A stretch of 48,310 bases of DNA from positions 1 through 48,310 of the forward strand of contig NZ_JAQFVG010000304.1 in assembly GCF_029439455.1 (NCBI RefSeq). Direction: 5' to 3'. Numbering within the stretch: position 1 is the first letter of the stretch; each line of letters begins with the position of its first letter. The DNA is from Caballeronia sp. BR00000012568055 (GTDB lineage: Bacteria > Pseudomonadota > Gammaproteobacteria > Burkholderiales > Burkholderiaceae). A model generated the notes under the pieces. It was not told where the DNA came from. It did not search any database and was given only the letters and a program-made list of their open reading frames with translations. Of this stretch, positions 37,372 through 45,883 are shown piece by piece. A program made the translations under genes and the position numbers.

Positions 37372-37399
37372 TTGAAAGCGGGTATCCCTCGGCTATACT
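37372..37399 (+). promoter_or_regulatory. sigma-70-type promoter of the DUF2968 gene
   Basis: TTGAAA (37372-37377), a 16-base spacer and TATACT (37394-37399) make one of the best promoters in the window. Transcription should begin near 37406, leaving a leader of about 60 or 160 bases depending on the start codon used. Confidence 0.6.
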
Positions 37400-37564
37400 G
37401 AATTCAGCAGCTTATTTCGACGACCACAATTCGACGGCCACACGCGCGGTTATTCGTTATTCGCAATGAACGGTATCGTCCGGAGCGATTCGATTATTTT
37501 CAGGCGCATGCGCGGCATTTATCGCGTTTCCGGCGGCGGGACAGTGGCCATACAGGGAGTCACC

Positions 37565-38311
37565 GTGAAAAGCCTGCTCAGCAGAAAGGGCACCTTGCTC
37601 GACAATGCGCCGTCGTTTCTATTGCGACAAAAATCCAGTGGACCCATTCGCTTCGCCGCCCCCGATATGCCCGACGAAAGCACCGACGATCTTCCCGTCA
37701 AAGCCCATGCCGCAAAGCCCCAACCCAACACGCGCGTGACGCCGCTGCGCGCGGTCATGCCCTCCGCGCCGCAGACCGGTGCGCATCCGCTTCAGACCGC
37801 GCAGATTGCCGAAGTCGAATGGCTGAGTCAGCAAAGCTCGCTGACCACGTTCCGCACATTCAACAGCTTCGCCTTCACCGCGTCGTTGCTGTTTTATCCG
37901 CGCGATCTGGCGTACTACGCCGTGCTGTATCACGAAGACGCGGTGTGGCGCGTGCTGAAAGCCGTCGATATCGAATCCGCCGAACCGGCTTTTCATCACT
38001 TCGTCGAACAGGCGATGCGCCTTGCCGAAGCGGAAATGCGGCGCGTTCATCTCGAAGCCCAAAACGAACAACTCGCGCGCATGATTGCCGAGTCCGATGC
38101 GCAAGTCGAACGCATTCGCGTGGATTTGCAGCGCGGCAGTTCGCAGGATCAGGAAGTCGCGCTGAAGCAACAGGAAACGCGCAAACAATTGACGCAACTC
38201 GAAGCGCGCCGCGTTGCCGCTCAGGTGCAACTGACCAAGCTTCAGCGCCAATTGCATCAGTTGAACGCGAGCAGCAACGAGTCGATTCCGCATCTTCCCT
38301 CCACGCGATGA
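37565..38311 (+). CDS. DUF2968 domain-containing protein
   Basis: A 248-residue protein if started at the GTG at 37565, which has a GGGAG site 5 bases before it; an ATG at 37466 would add 33 residues. The DUF2968 core runs from about residue 80: VEWLSQQSSLTTFRTFNSFA, then LLFYPRDLAYYAVLYHEDAV and WRVLKAVDIESAEPAFHHFV. A long coiled coil follows, with stretches such as HLEAQNEQLARMIAESDAQV and KQQETRKQLTQLEARRVAAQ. Family members in Burkholderia usually have a signal peptide; neither start gives one here, so this copy may stay in the cytosol. Function unknown. Confidence 0.8.
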   Translation: MKSLLSRKGTLLDNAPSFLLRQKSSGPIRFAAPDMPDESTDDLPVKAHAAKPQPNTRVTPLRAVMPSAPQTGAHPLQTAQIAEVEWLSQQSSLTTFRTFNSFAFTASLLFYPRDLAYYAVLYHEDAVWRVLKAVDIESAEPAFHHFVEQAMRLAEAEMRRVHLEAQNEQLARMIAESDAQVERIRVDLQRGSSQDQEVALKQQETRKQLTQLEARRVAAQVQLTKLQRQLHQLNASSNESIPHLPSTR

Positions 38312-38366
38312 TGCGGGCGAATTCAGGCGTGCTTCGCAAATCGTTTAAAATGGCTGTATTGCGCGC

Positions 38367-38591
38367 TCAGGCGATTTTTTCGGCATACTCGCCGCCGAAC
38401 CGTGCAATATATGTACTGAGACCGCGCCCGGCCTGCGCCAGCCGCTTCATATTCTCGACATGCGCGCGCCCCGGCACGCGATAGTCATACAAATACGTCC
38501 CGCCGTTGACGAAGCGCACTTTGATGCCGTCATGCAGGATATCGAATGCAGTGACGCCGGAGTTTCCGGCGAGATTCCCGTAGGTTTGCAT
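38367..38591 (-). CDS. small KTSC-like protein
   Basis: A 74-residue protein with a compact pattern, SGVTAFDILHDGIKVRFVNG then GTYLYDYRVPGRAHVENMKR and GRGLSTYIARFGGEYAEKIA. It resembles the KTSC domain, in which a beta hairpin carrying Y-x-Y and VP is followed by a helix. KTSC domains are found alone or fused to nucleases and synthetases; no activity is known. It converges with the DUF2968 gene. Confidence 0.65.
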   Translation of the reverse strand: MQTYGNLAGNSGVTAFDILHDGIKVRFVNGGTYLYDYRVPGRAHVENMKRLAQAGRGLSTYIARFGGEYAEKIA

Positions 38592-38755
38592 AGGGTTTTC
38601 GTAGTGTCGCTGGCCGAATGACGCACCGGTTGCAACCGGCTTCGCGGAACATGCCAGCGTGCTGTTTCACTGCATTCGTAGTCTGCCGGCGCGCCCTAAA
38701 GTTTTCTTCACACGCGCCGTTAAGGTGTCATCGATAGCCCGCCGATCTAGGTGCC

Positions 38756-39013
38756 ATGGATAAAGATCAACTACCGCTGCCATTTTTGGATTCCAACGAT
38801 CCGCATTTTCAGCACGCCCGCGCGCTGAGCTTGTCCGTCGGTGCGATCCGCCGTGCGCAGGGCAAAGCCAATCCCAATGACTTCACGGTCGGTTCGATCG
38901 AATGGCACTTCGCGATCGAAGATTTCGCGGGCGATGTGCTCAAGGCATTGATGGACGACGAGTCATCGCAAGGCGCGGACGTTCATGTGGACGAGCAGCG
39001 TCCGCGCGACTGA
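38756..39013 (+). CDS. small acidic hypothetical protein
   Basis: An 85-residue soluble protein, MDKDQLPLPFLDSNDPHFQH then ALSLSVGAIRRAQGKANPND and SIEWHFAIEDFAGDVLKALM, ending in an acidic tail (DDESSQGADVHVDEQRP). It has no Cys and no signal peptide. No known domain. It is divergent from the KTSC-like gene and converges on the PRC-barrel gene. Confidence 0.55.
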   Translation: MDKDQLPLPFLDSNDPHFQHARALSLSVGAIRRAQGKANPNDFTVGSIEWHFAIEDFAGDVLKALMDDESSQGADVHVDEQRPRD

Positions 39014-39037
39014 GCGCCTGTCGTCCGCGCCTACGCC

Positions 39038-39529
39038 TCACAGTTTCACGCCGCCGGCCTCCGGCGCATCGACGCCTTCGGGCGGGATCGCGCCGGTGGG
39101 ACTGACATCGTTGCTCCAGTACGGCTCGCGCCCGTAATGCTGATGCAGCGTGGTCGCCCAGGTGCGATCGGCCATCGACGGCCACGCGTCCTTGTCGAAA
39201 CCGGGCGAATGGCGCACTTCCTCGGCCGTCGCGGCAAGGCGGAAGCACTTGTTGTCCGTATCCAGCGTCAGCGCGCTCCACGGCACCGCCAACAGTTTGT
39301 CGCCGATTCCCAAAAATCCGCCGCTCGACAACACCGCGTAAGCGATTCGCCCGCTTCCCACATCCAGCATGATTTCCTTGAGCGAGCCGACGTCGTGACC
39401 GTCGCTGCTCAGCACGGAATTGCCATCGAGCGTGCTCGCGGCCATCACGTCCGGTCCGGGTCCTGCCGCCGTCGCCGCGCCTTTACCGACGATCGTCGCG
39501 CCGTCGCCTGTTTCCATCGGTTGATTCAT
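39038..39529 (-). CDS. PRC-barrel domain-containing protein
   Basis: A 163-residue protein from the ATG at 39529, which has an AAGGAG site; the frame upstream is not coding-like. A Gly/Ala-rich N-terminus is followed by the PRC-barrel at about 35-105: ASTLDGNSVLSSDGHDVGSL, KEIMLDVGSGRIAYAVLSSG and IGDKLLAVPWSALTL. A C-terminal segment carries WATTLHQHYGREPYW. Stand-alone PRC-barrel proteins are common in Burkholderiaceae and often stress-related; their partner is unknown. Confidence 0.88.
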   Translation of the reverse strand: MNQPMETGDGATIVGKGAATAAGPGPDVMAASTLDGNSVLSSDGHDVGSLKEIMLDVGSGRIAYAVLSSGGFLGIGDKLLAVPWSALTLDTDNKCFRLAATAEEVRHSPGFDKDAWPSMADRTWATTLHQHYGREPYWSNDVSPTGAIPPEGVDAPEAGGVKL

Positions 39530-39633
39530 GATCCGCTCCTTAGGGCCGTCTGGGCTGCATAGCATCCAGCAACGTGCGTTCCTATTCGCAGGCGTCTGAT
39601 AAGCTCAGGATTCGCTGAATTCACCGCTCGCTC

Positions 39634-40311
39634 ATGATCGATTTCGAGGAATTGCTGGCCGTCGCGTACAAGAAAGAACGGATGCAGAGCCGTCGGCTGG
39701 CGAAGGGCGCGTCTCTGCCGGAACACGATGCGCTCGTGCGCACGCTGACCAAATCGGCGGGTGTGCGGTCCTTGCCGGAACTGGTGAAAGAACGGCGCGC
39801 CGAGCAGGCCAGAACCGCCGAAGGGCAGCAGGCGCGGGCCGCGCGCCGGGTGGATCGAATAAGCCGTCCCAAAACCACGCAAGCACCCGTCGATGAAACC
39901 GCGTGGCTCGGCTGGTTCGACGGCTCCGCGACGCCGAATCCGGGACGAATCGGGCTGGGCGGAGTGCTGAGGAGTCCGTCAGGCGATCAACACGAAATCA
40001 GCGTGACGGCGGGCCACGGCGACTGCAACGCGGCGGAATATCTGGCGCTGGTCGCGTTGCTGGAAACGGCGCTGCGCAAAGGCGCGCAATCGCTGACGGT
40101 TCACGGCGACAGCCGCGTCGTGATCGACGATCTGCTTAAACCGCAAGGCGAGGGCATCGGCGCGCTGGCGCATCACGCGGCGCGCGTGCGTGCGCTGATC
40201 GCGGATATCGGCGATGTCCGCTTGCAATGGATTCCGCGCGGACGCAACGCAGACGCCGATGCCCTGTCACGCCGCGCGTTATCAGCAATGGCGATGCCGA
40301 CCGCGGCCTAG
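39634..40311 (+). CDS. RNase H-like protein (ribonuclease HI family)
   Basis: A 225-residue protein with a Lys/Arg-rich N-terminal region (residues 1-85, likely nucleic-acid binding) and a C-terminal RNase HI fold. The catalytic acids can be placed: D96 in WFDGSATPNPG, E135 in NAAEYLALVALLE, D159 in HGDSRVVID and D209 in NADADALSRRA. It would degrade RNA in RNA/DNA hybrids. It is distinct from the housekeeping rnhA in length. Its TAG stop overlaps the stop of the convergent SDR gene. Confidence 0.88.
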   Translation: MIDFEELLAVAYKKERMQSRRLAKGASLPEHDALVRTLTKSAGVRSLPELVKERRAEQARTAEGQQARAARRVDRISRPKTTQAPVDETAWLGWFDGSATPNPGRIGLGGVLRSPSGDQHEISVTAGHGDCNAAEYLALVALLETALRKGAQSLTVHGDSRVVIDDLLKPQGEGIGALAHHAARVRALIADIGDVRLQWIPRGRNADADALSRRALSAMAMPTAA

Positions 40312-41051
40312 TTCAACTCGCGCACGTCGGCGGTTGGCGCGCTGCCGAAAGCATCGCTGAGTAAGTAGTCGATGAGTTTGGCGGCGGACGCTTCCGGCGT
40401 CGCGAGCTGGCCGTCGCGTTTGAGTGCATCGAAACGTTCGCGCATCGGAAAGCGATCGAGTCCCGTGCTGCGGATTTCGGCCTGCATGTCCGTATCGATC
40501 ACGCCGGGCGCGACGCTGCAAATGCGCAGACCGGCGTGATCGTCGAGAGCGACGGCGCGCGCGTGATGATCGAGCGCCGCCTTGGTCGCGCAGTAGATGC
40601 TCCAGCCGGGATAAGCGTTGCGCGCCGCGCCGCTCGAAATATGCGCGATGCGCCGATCCGCAATATCGACGCTCTGCGCGGCAAACGCGGCGGCGAGCAT
40701 CAGCGGCGCGGCGACATTCACGCTGACCGCGCGCGCGATGGCTCCGGCGTCCTGATCGGCCAACGGACCGACCGGCGCAAGCAGACCGGCATTGTTGACC
40801 AGCAACACGCGATCGGCATCCGCTAGAAAGCCGCGCAAGATGTCCTGCGCGAGCCAGCCATTCAGCGCGTCGAGATCGGAGAGGTCCAGTTGGATCTCAT
40901 GCAATGTGTCCGGATACCGCGCGGCGAGCGCCGCGTTGCGATTACGCGATATCGCGAGCACGCGGGTATCGAGCGAAAGCATTGTGTCCGCGAGCGCCGC
41001 GCCGAGGCCGCGCGTGTGTCCGGTGACGATGGCAACGGTCTTCTGTGTCAT
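40308..41051 (-). CDS. SDR family NAD(P)-dependent oxidoreductase
   Basis: A 247-residue short-chain dehydrogenase from MTQKTV at 41051; an ATG 12 bases earlier is possible. The cofactor motif is TGHTRGLGAA (residues 10-19), then NNAG at 86-89, catalytic Ser 139/140, Tyr153 and Lys157 (YCATK). R36 in AISRNR suggests NADP preference. Substrate unknown. The last four bases overlap the RNase H-like gene's stop on the other strand. Confidence 0.9.
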   Translation of the reverse strand: MTQKTVAIVTGHTRGLGAALADTMLSLDTRVLAISRNRNAALAARYPDTLHEIQLDLSDLDALNGWLAQDILRGFLADADRVLLVNNAGLLAPVGPLADQDAGAIARAVSVNVAAPLMLAAAFAAQSVDIADRRIAHISSGAARNAYPGWSIYCATKAALDHHARAVALDDHAGLRICSVAPGVIDTDMQAEIRSTGLDRFPMRERFDALKRDGQLATPEASAAKLIDYLLSDAFGSAPTADVRELN

Positions 41052-41226
41052 GGCAGCGATCATTCCTTTGAAGTAAGCGCCCCGATTCTAAAGCCACTCA
41101 AACGTGCTCGCCGAATACACGCATTGGCGCAAAATCGGCAAGTGCAAAATCACGAAAGCGCGGGTTCGTTGGGTTCTGGTCACACTCACGATTCAGCATG
41201 CTTTCGTATGTCCGAAGCGTTTTCTA

Positions 41227-41243
41227 GAATCGATCATCGATTC
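41227..41243. promoter_or_regulatory. 17-bp palindrome upstream of the porin gene
   Basis: GAATCGATCATCGATTC is perfectly palindromic around a central C. TAGAAT (41225-41230), a possible -10, overlaps its left end, and the start codon is 22 bases after it. This is the position expected of a repressor operator. Confidence 0.45.
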
Positions 41244-41265
41244 AAAGTTCGTTCGGGGAAATCCG

Positions 41266-42423
41266 ATGCCGACATATCAAACTAAAAAAATCAACGTGCG
41301 ATCGGATAGCCTCATGGCCGTTTCGTCGAACGCAATCAAGGCCGCGATCGCTGCATGCGTGGCGTTTATCGGCGTGCCGCACGCGGCGTCGGCGCAGAGT
41401 TCCGTGCAGCTTTATGGCGAGCTGGATGCGGGCGTCGCGTACCTCAATAACGTCGGCGGACATTCGCAGTATCAATTGACGTCCGGCACCATCGACGGAA
41501 GTTACTGGGGTTTGCAAGGCTCCGAAGATCTGGGCGATGGTACCCGCGCGATTTTCCGGCTGGAGCGAGGCTTTTCCGTGGCGAACGGCCAGGGCCGCAA
41601 CGATCACCCGTTCTACGTGGGAATTGGCAGCAGTACGTTCGGCACGCTGACGCTCGGCCGTCAATACGATTCGATTCACGACTACCTTGCGCCGTTCACG
41701 CTGACCGGCAGCAACGGCGGCACGGCATTCGCCCACGTGCTCGATAACGACAACGCCAATAACTCGTATCTCGCGGCGAACTCGGTGAAGTACACCAGCG
41801 AGGAATACGGCGGCTTCAGCTTCGGCGGTTTGTATGCGTTGTCGAATCAGGCGGGCGGCTTTTCACAGAATCGCGCGTACAGCATCGGCGCGAATTACTC
41901 GGCCGGTTCGCTCAAGGCGGGCGCGGCCTGGCTGCACGCAAACGGACGCGGCGACAACACAAGCGGCGCGTACGATCCGCTCGCGCTGCCGGGACCGGCG
42001 AACAGCGTCGTCACGACGAGCATTCAGACGCAGAACATCTTCGGCGTCGGCATGAACTATCAGTTCGGCGCGTTCACGCTGGGCGGCGCGTTCTCACGCT
42101 CGATCAGCAGCGGCGTAATCGATACCGACACCAACAACGCGCTGCCATCGCTTGCGCTGAACAACTACGAGATCAACGGCATCTATCAACTGACGCCGGC
42201 GATCGCGCTGGCGGGCATGTACGTGTACACGAACGGCGGCGGGGCGCATTGGCATGAAGGCGCGCTGCAAGTGGACTATCTGTTCTCCAAACGTACCGAC
42301 GTTTATCTAGAATCAATTTATCAGCGTGCCTCGTCGCAGTCGCCTGCCGTAATCAACGGCTTCGATCCATCCGGCGGGCGCAATCAACTGATGTTCTCGA
42401 CGGGCATTCGGCATCGTTTCTGA
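41266..42423 (+). CDS. Gram-negative outer-membrane porin
   Basis: A trimeric 16-strand porin of the Burkholderia OmpC-type family, 385 residues. The ATG at 41266 has a GGGGA site; an ATG at 41314 would give a more standard signal peptide (MAVSSNAIKAAIAACVAFIG) cleaved at ASA-QSSVQLYGEL. Family blocks: YWGLQGSEDLGDGTRAIFRL, FYVGIGSSTFGTLTLGRQYD, NSVKYTSEEYGGFSFGGLYA and a C-terminal GIRHRF ending in Phe, as Omp85 insertion requires. The LysE gene starts 11 bases later. Confidence 0.93.
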   Translation: MPTYQTKKINVRSDSLMAVSSNAIKAAIAACVAFIGVPHAASAQSSVQLYGELDAGVAYLNNVGGHSQYQLTSGTIDGSYWGLQGSEDLGDGTRAIFRLERGFSVANGQGRNDHPFYVGIGSSTFGTLTLGRQYDSIHDYLAPFTLTGSNGGTAFAHVLDNDNANNSYLAANSVKYTSEEYGGFSFGGLYALSNQAGGFSQNRAYSIGANYSAGSLKAGAAWLHANGRGDNTSGAYDPLALPGPANSVVTTSIQTQNIFGVGMNYQFGAFTLGGAFSRSISSGVIDTDTNNALPSLALNNYEINGIYQLTPAIALAGMYVYTNGGGAHWHEGALQVDYLFSKRTDVYLESIYQRASSQSPAVINGFDPSGGRNQLMFSTGIRHRF

Positions 42424-42434
42424 GTTTCGAGCTT

Positions 42435-43061
42435 ATGACGATCCTGACCTTCTCGCTGTTCTTGCCGGCTTGCTTCGCCATCAATATGGCGTTCGGGCCG
42501 AACAATGTGCTGTCGCTGTCCAACGGCGCGCGCGAGGGCGTGCGCGCGTCGGTGCTCGCGTCGTCCGGACGCCTGCTGGCGTTTGCGATCATGATCGCGA
42601 TTGCGGGGCTGGGATTGGGCGCACTGCTGCTGGCATCGCAGACGCTGTTTTCGGTGATCAAGTTCGCGGGCGCGGCGTATTTGGTGTGGATTGGTATCAA
42701 GCTGATCCGCTCGGGACCGGCGCTGGTCATCGATCAGGCGAAGCGCGGCCCGGTGAGTCTCGCGCGTCTGACGAAGCAGGAGTTCTGGGTCGCGGCGGGC
42801 AATCCGAAGGCCATTCTCGTGTTCACCGCATTCTTCCCGCAATTCGTCGATCGCGATGCTTACGCGGCGAGTTTCGCGATTCTCGGCGCGACTTTCCTGA
42901 CGTTCGAAGTCGTGGCGATCGTGATTTACGCGTCGCTGGGCGCGCGGCTCGGAACGCTTTCGCGTGGGGCGGCGGGGTTTAGGTGGTTCAATCGGATCAG
43001 CGGAACGCTGATGATTGGTTTTGGCGTGATGCTGGCGTTTGTTCGACGGCCGGCTACGTGA
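42435..43061 (+). CDS. LysE/RhtB family amino acid exporter
   Basis: A 208-residue inner-membrane exporter of the LysE superfamily with about six hydrophobic segments. Marks: FAINMAFGPNNVLSLSNGAR near the start (GP.. motif), AAYLVWIGIKLIRSG, and WVAAGNPKAILVFTAFFPQF. It starts 11 bases after the porin stop with no terminator between, so the two may share a transcript. Substrate unknown. Confidence 0.92.
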   Translation: MTILTFSLFLPACFAINMAFGPNNVLSLSNGAREGVRASVLASSGRLLAFAIMIAIAGLGLGALLLASQTLFSVIKFAGAAYLVWIGIKLIRSGPALVIDQAKRGPVSLARLTKQEFWVAAGNPKAILVFTAFFPQFVDRDAYAASFAILGATFLTFEVVAIVIYASLGARLGTLSRGAAGFRWFNRISGTLMIGFGVMLAFVRRPAT

Positions 43062-43096
43062 TCTGACGTTTGGATTTAGACGCGGATTCAGACGCA

Positions 43097-43137
43097 CAAA
43101 AGCGAACAGCCCGGATAGTCCGGGCTGTTCGCTTTGA
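43097..43137. terminator. bidirectional intrinsic terminator
   Basis: A perfect 17-bp stem (43099-43115 with 43119-43135; core CGAACAGCCCGGA / TCCGGGCTGTTCG) with a 3-base loop, between the LysE gene and the convergent tRNA-fMet gene. Confidence 0.9.
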
Positions 43138-43141
43138 ATCT

Positions 43142-43218
<77 letters not shown>

Positions 43219-43231
43219 TCTGAAGAATTGA

Positions 43232-43261
43232 ATTATAGACTGTTTCGGATCGCGGCGTCAA
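43232..43261 (-). promoter_or_regulatory. promoter of tRNA-fMet
   Basis: On the minus strand TTGACG (43256-43261), an 18-base spacer and a perfect TATAAT (43232-43237). The tRNA starts 13 bases after the -10. Confidence 0.8.
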
Positions 43262-43273
43262 CAGAGTTTGCAA

Positions 43274-44809
43274 TCAAGCTGCAGAAGCCGGTTGCGCGGT
43301 GCGGCCACTGGTCTTATCGACGGAAAACGCTTCTTCCACTGCACGCTGATGTGCGCGCGACAGCTTGCCGAGCAGCGGCAACAGCGCAATTGCGACGGCC
43401 GCGCCGCCTGTTGCAAGCCAGCCGAGACCGAAGAACAGATGCGTGTAGAGCGGCAGCGACTGCATCGGATCGAGCGTGCCGGACGGCATCTTCGCGAAGT
43501 TGGCGACTACGCTGCCAAGGTACTGCGACACGCCCGTCGCGACGAAATACGCGCCCATCATGAAGCCGCTCATGCGCGCGGGCACGTAGCGCGCGATCAT
43601 CGCGAGGCCGAGGCCGGATACCAGCAACTCGCCCAGCGAATACAGACCGTAGCCCGCCACCATGAACCACGACGACACGCGCCCATCCACGGCATAGCGG
43701 CCACTCAGCCCGAACACGAAGAAGCCCACGGCGACCACGACGAAGCCGAACGCGTATTTTCCGGCCACCGGAATATCGCGCCGACGACGTGCGAGCGAGG
43801 TGTAGGCGTACGCGAGAATCGGGCTGAGCAGCATGATCCAGATCGGATTGAGCGCCTGGAACTGCGCCGCGCTCCACGTGAACAACTCGACGCCCGCAAT
43901 CGAAAACGACGGATCGACATTGCGCAGCGCGAACAGCGTCAGCGATGTCGACATCTGCTGATAGAACACGAAGAAGAGAATCACCTGCAGCACGAGAATC
44001 AGCGCGGCGAGCAGTCCGGCGCGTTCGCTGCGGTCACATTTTGTCAGCATATAGCCGAAGATCGCGAGAATCGCGACGCCTGCAGCGTACACGCACGCCA
44101 CCGCCACGGCCTTGTGCTGAAGAATGAACACCGTCGATGCAGCCAGCGCCACGCTTCCCGCCAGCACCGCGAACAGCGCATTCCAGCGAATCGGCGCTTC
44201 GTCCGGCGCGGAGCCGATATGGCCGAGCGTCTTGCGCATCAGCGCGAAGTTGACGAGGCCCAGCAGCATGCCGCCGCAGCACACCGCGAACGCCGCGTGC
44301 CAGCCCCAGTGATCCTTGATCCACGGTGTCGCCAGCATCGAAAAGGTCGAGCCGATGTTCACCGCCATGTAGTAGATCGTGAACGCGCTGTCGATGCGCG
44401 CATCATCGCCTTCGTAGATGCGGCGCACGAGATTCGCCGCGTTGCTCTTGAACAGCCCGTTGCCGACCACGATCACGCCGAGCGACGTGTACATGAAGCC
44501 GAGCGTATCGACGGGCAGGGCGAGCATCAGATAACCGAGCGCCAGCACGATTGCGCCGATTGTCATGGTGCGGCGCGCGCCGAGCACCTTGTCGCCGATC
44601 CAGCCGCCGATCGACGGCGCGGAAAACACCAGCGCGGTAAATGCGCCCCACGTGAGATTGGCCTGATCGTCGGCGAATCCGATTTTATCGACCATGAACA
44701 GCACGAGCAGCGCGGCCATACCGTAATAGCCGAAACGCTCCCACATCTCGATCAGAAAAACTGTCGTGAACGAGCGCGTCTGCGACGTGCCGGGCGAGTG
44801 ATTATTCAT
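43274..44809 (-). CDS. POT family proton-dependent oligopeptide transporter
   Basis: A 511-residue peptide symporter of the PTR2/POT family with 12-14 membrane segments. The proton/peptide motif ExxERFxYYG is present as EMWERFGYYGMAALLVLFMV. Other marks: GGWIGDKVLGARRTMTIGAI (loop 2-3), VGNGLFKSNAANLVRRIY and FTIYYMAVNIGSTFS (PTR2 signature). It imports di- and tripeptides. The promoter of tRNA-fMet lies just beyond its stop. Confidence 0.95.
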   Translation of the reverse strand: MNNHSPGTSQTRSFTTVFLIEMWERFGYYGMAALLVLFMVDKIGFADDQANLTWGAFTALVFSAPSIGGWIGDKVLGARRTMTIGAIVLALGYLMLALPVDTLGFMYTSLGVIVVGNGLFKSNAANLVRRIYEGDDARIDSAFTIYYMAVNIGSTFSMLATPWIKDHWGWHAAFAVCCGGMLLGLVNFALMRKTLGHIGSAPDEAPIRWNALFAVLAGSVALAASTVFILQHKAVAVACVYAAGVAILAIFGYMLTKCDRSERAGLLAALILVLQVILFFVFYQQMSTSLTLFALRNVDPSFSIAGVELFTWSAAQFQALNPIWIMLLSPILAYAYTSLARRRRDIPVAGKYAFGFVVVAVGFFVFGLSGRYAVDGRVSSWFMVAGYGLYSLGELLVSGLGLAMIARYVPARMSGFMMGAYFVATGVSQYLGSVVANFAKMPSGTLDPMQSLPLYTHLFFGLGWLATGGAAVAIALLPLLGKLSRAHQRAVEEAFSVDKTSGRTAQPASAA

Positions 44810-45106
44810 TGGGAAAGTCCTTCAACATCGAAATGCGGAATGCATGTAGGTCGCGGCCTCGCTTGATATCAACAAGCAAGAGTCTCGCTATTAAAGCAGA
44901 GAGCGACAGAAAATATATGACGATAATCAGTGATTATCGCAAATCGGCGCGGCCATTCGGCGCGATCGATGAAACGATGCGTGTCAGCGCGGCGGCGGGC
45001 CGAATCGGGAGGGGGAAACAGCGGAGTGCAGTGCGGATAGGAGGTTCATTGCGCTTCCAATGATGCGGGCAAAAGGATCGCCTTTGCGCGCATTCGTGAT
45101 TGAAGC

Positions 45107-45129
45107 GAATCGCAAGCTTATTGCGATTC
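45107..45129. repeat. perfect inverted repeat in the large intergenic gap
   Basis: GAATCGCAA and TTGCGATTC with loop GCTTA, in the middle of the 683-base gap between the POT gene and rpsU. It may be a protein site or an RNA hairpin. The remainder of 44810-45162 shows no gene. Confidence 0.5.
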
Positions 45130-45162
45130 ACGAGCAGCGCATTTTGTGGATTTTCGTGGATC

Positions 45163-45328
45163 AGGTCACTTCGGGATAGCCCTAAGCGGATAACGTGACC
45201 TTATTCGGCATAAACGCATGTAATCGATTTACACAGATTCACGTTAAAAGCGAAATAATCGCGCTTCGAAATATGGTTTCGATAAGCACGAAAAGCCTGC
45301 ATGAGCGATAACTCATGCAGGCTTTTTT
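45163..45328 (+). ncRNA. candidate orphan small RNA
   Basis: A plus-strand stretch without a reading frame but with serial hairpins: AGGTCAC/GTGACCT (45163-45201, with a small GGG-ATAG-CCC inside), GCTTCGAAA/TTTCG-AT-AAGC (45263-45287), and a strong terminator with six T at its end. No gene lies upstream on this strand, so the terminator needs a transcript of its own. No promoter was identified, so the 5' end is a guess. Confidence 0.4.
45291..45328 (+). terminator. strong intrinsic terminator without an obvious gene
   Basis: A 15-bp stem, AAAAGCCTGCATGAG / CTCATGCAGGCTTTT, with a 6-base loop, then TT. The T run is longer on the plus strand, but it could also act as a second terminator for rpsU on the minus strand. 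Confidence 0.8.
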
Positions 45329-45470
45329 GCGATCTTGTCAGCCTTTATCGGACAAGGGCGCACGATTCGAACCGTGCAGACACTTGCGAACTATCGCGCA
45401 TTCGAGCGCAAAACCGCGATCCGATCCAACTCAGGCTGTGATGCCGAACTTCCCGAACTTCCCGAAAGAC

Positions 45471-45486
45471 CAGGGCGCGTGCCCTG
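45471..45486 (-). terminator. hairpin just after rpsU
   Basis: CAGGGC / GCCCTG with a 4-base loop, 6 bases after the rpsU stop on the minus strand. There is no T run beyond TCTTT, so termination may be partial. Confidence 0.4.
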
Positions 45487-45492
45487 CATCGA

Positions 45493-45705
45493 TCAATAGA
45501 ACTTCTTCGGCAGTTGCGCGCGACGGATTTGCTTACGCAGACGGGCGACAGCAGCAGCTTTCTTGCGCTTGCGCTCGGTGGTCGGCTTCTCGTAAGCCAT
45601 GCGCGACTTGAGTTCTTGAATCAGGCCCGTGCGTTCGACGGTACGGCGAAAACGACGCATGGCGACGTCGAAAGGCTCGTTCTCTTTCAACAGTACTTTA
45701 GTCAT
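45493..45705 (-). CDS. rpsU: 30S ribosomal protein S21
   Basis: A 70-residue basic ribosomal protein, the usual length. It begins [20 protein letters not shown] and continues [20 protein letters not shown] with a Lys/Arg-rich tail ending QLPKKFY. The upstream part of the frame is not S21. S21 sits near the mRNA exit of the 30S subunit and helps initiation. Burkholderiaceae often carry more than one rpsU copy; whether this is the main one cannot be told here. Usual neighbours such as dnaG or yqeY are absent. Confidence 0.96.
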   Translation of the reverse strand: MTKVLLKENEPFDVAMRRFRRTVERTGLIQELKSRMAYEKPTTERKRKKAAAVARLRKQIRRAQLPKKFY

Positions 45706-45883
45706 TGAAATCTCGGTTGATCTGGCCCTGCCAGAATTTAGGGCAAAGCGCAATTGTACACTTTTTGAGAGCAGGACTGCATCCTCTATGTGCGAAAACC
45801 CGCTAATGCGCTGCCGGGACTCCTATCGTATGTCGTTGATAAGAAACAACAATCCCGAAATACCCGCGTTCGCGCTTCTCTTG

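Noticed and set aside
42300..42312. TATCTAGAATC, similar to the TCTAGAATC sequence before the porin gene, as a second operator
   Set aside because: It lies inside the porin coding sequence, lacks the palindromic half and is probably chance.
44809..45063. An 84-codon plus-strand frame in the gap after the POT gene
   Set aside because: Basic, no family resemblance and no credible ribosome binding site.
45358..45385. A tRNA T-arm-like stretch (GCACGGTTCGAATCGTGC on the minus strand) resembling a tRNA remnant or attachment site
   Set aside because: The loop has the wrong length, there is no acceptor stem, CCA end or anticodon arm, and no integrase gene is nearby.
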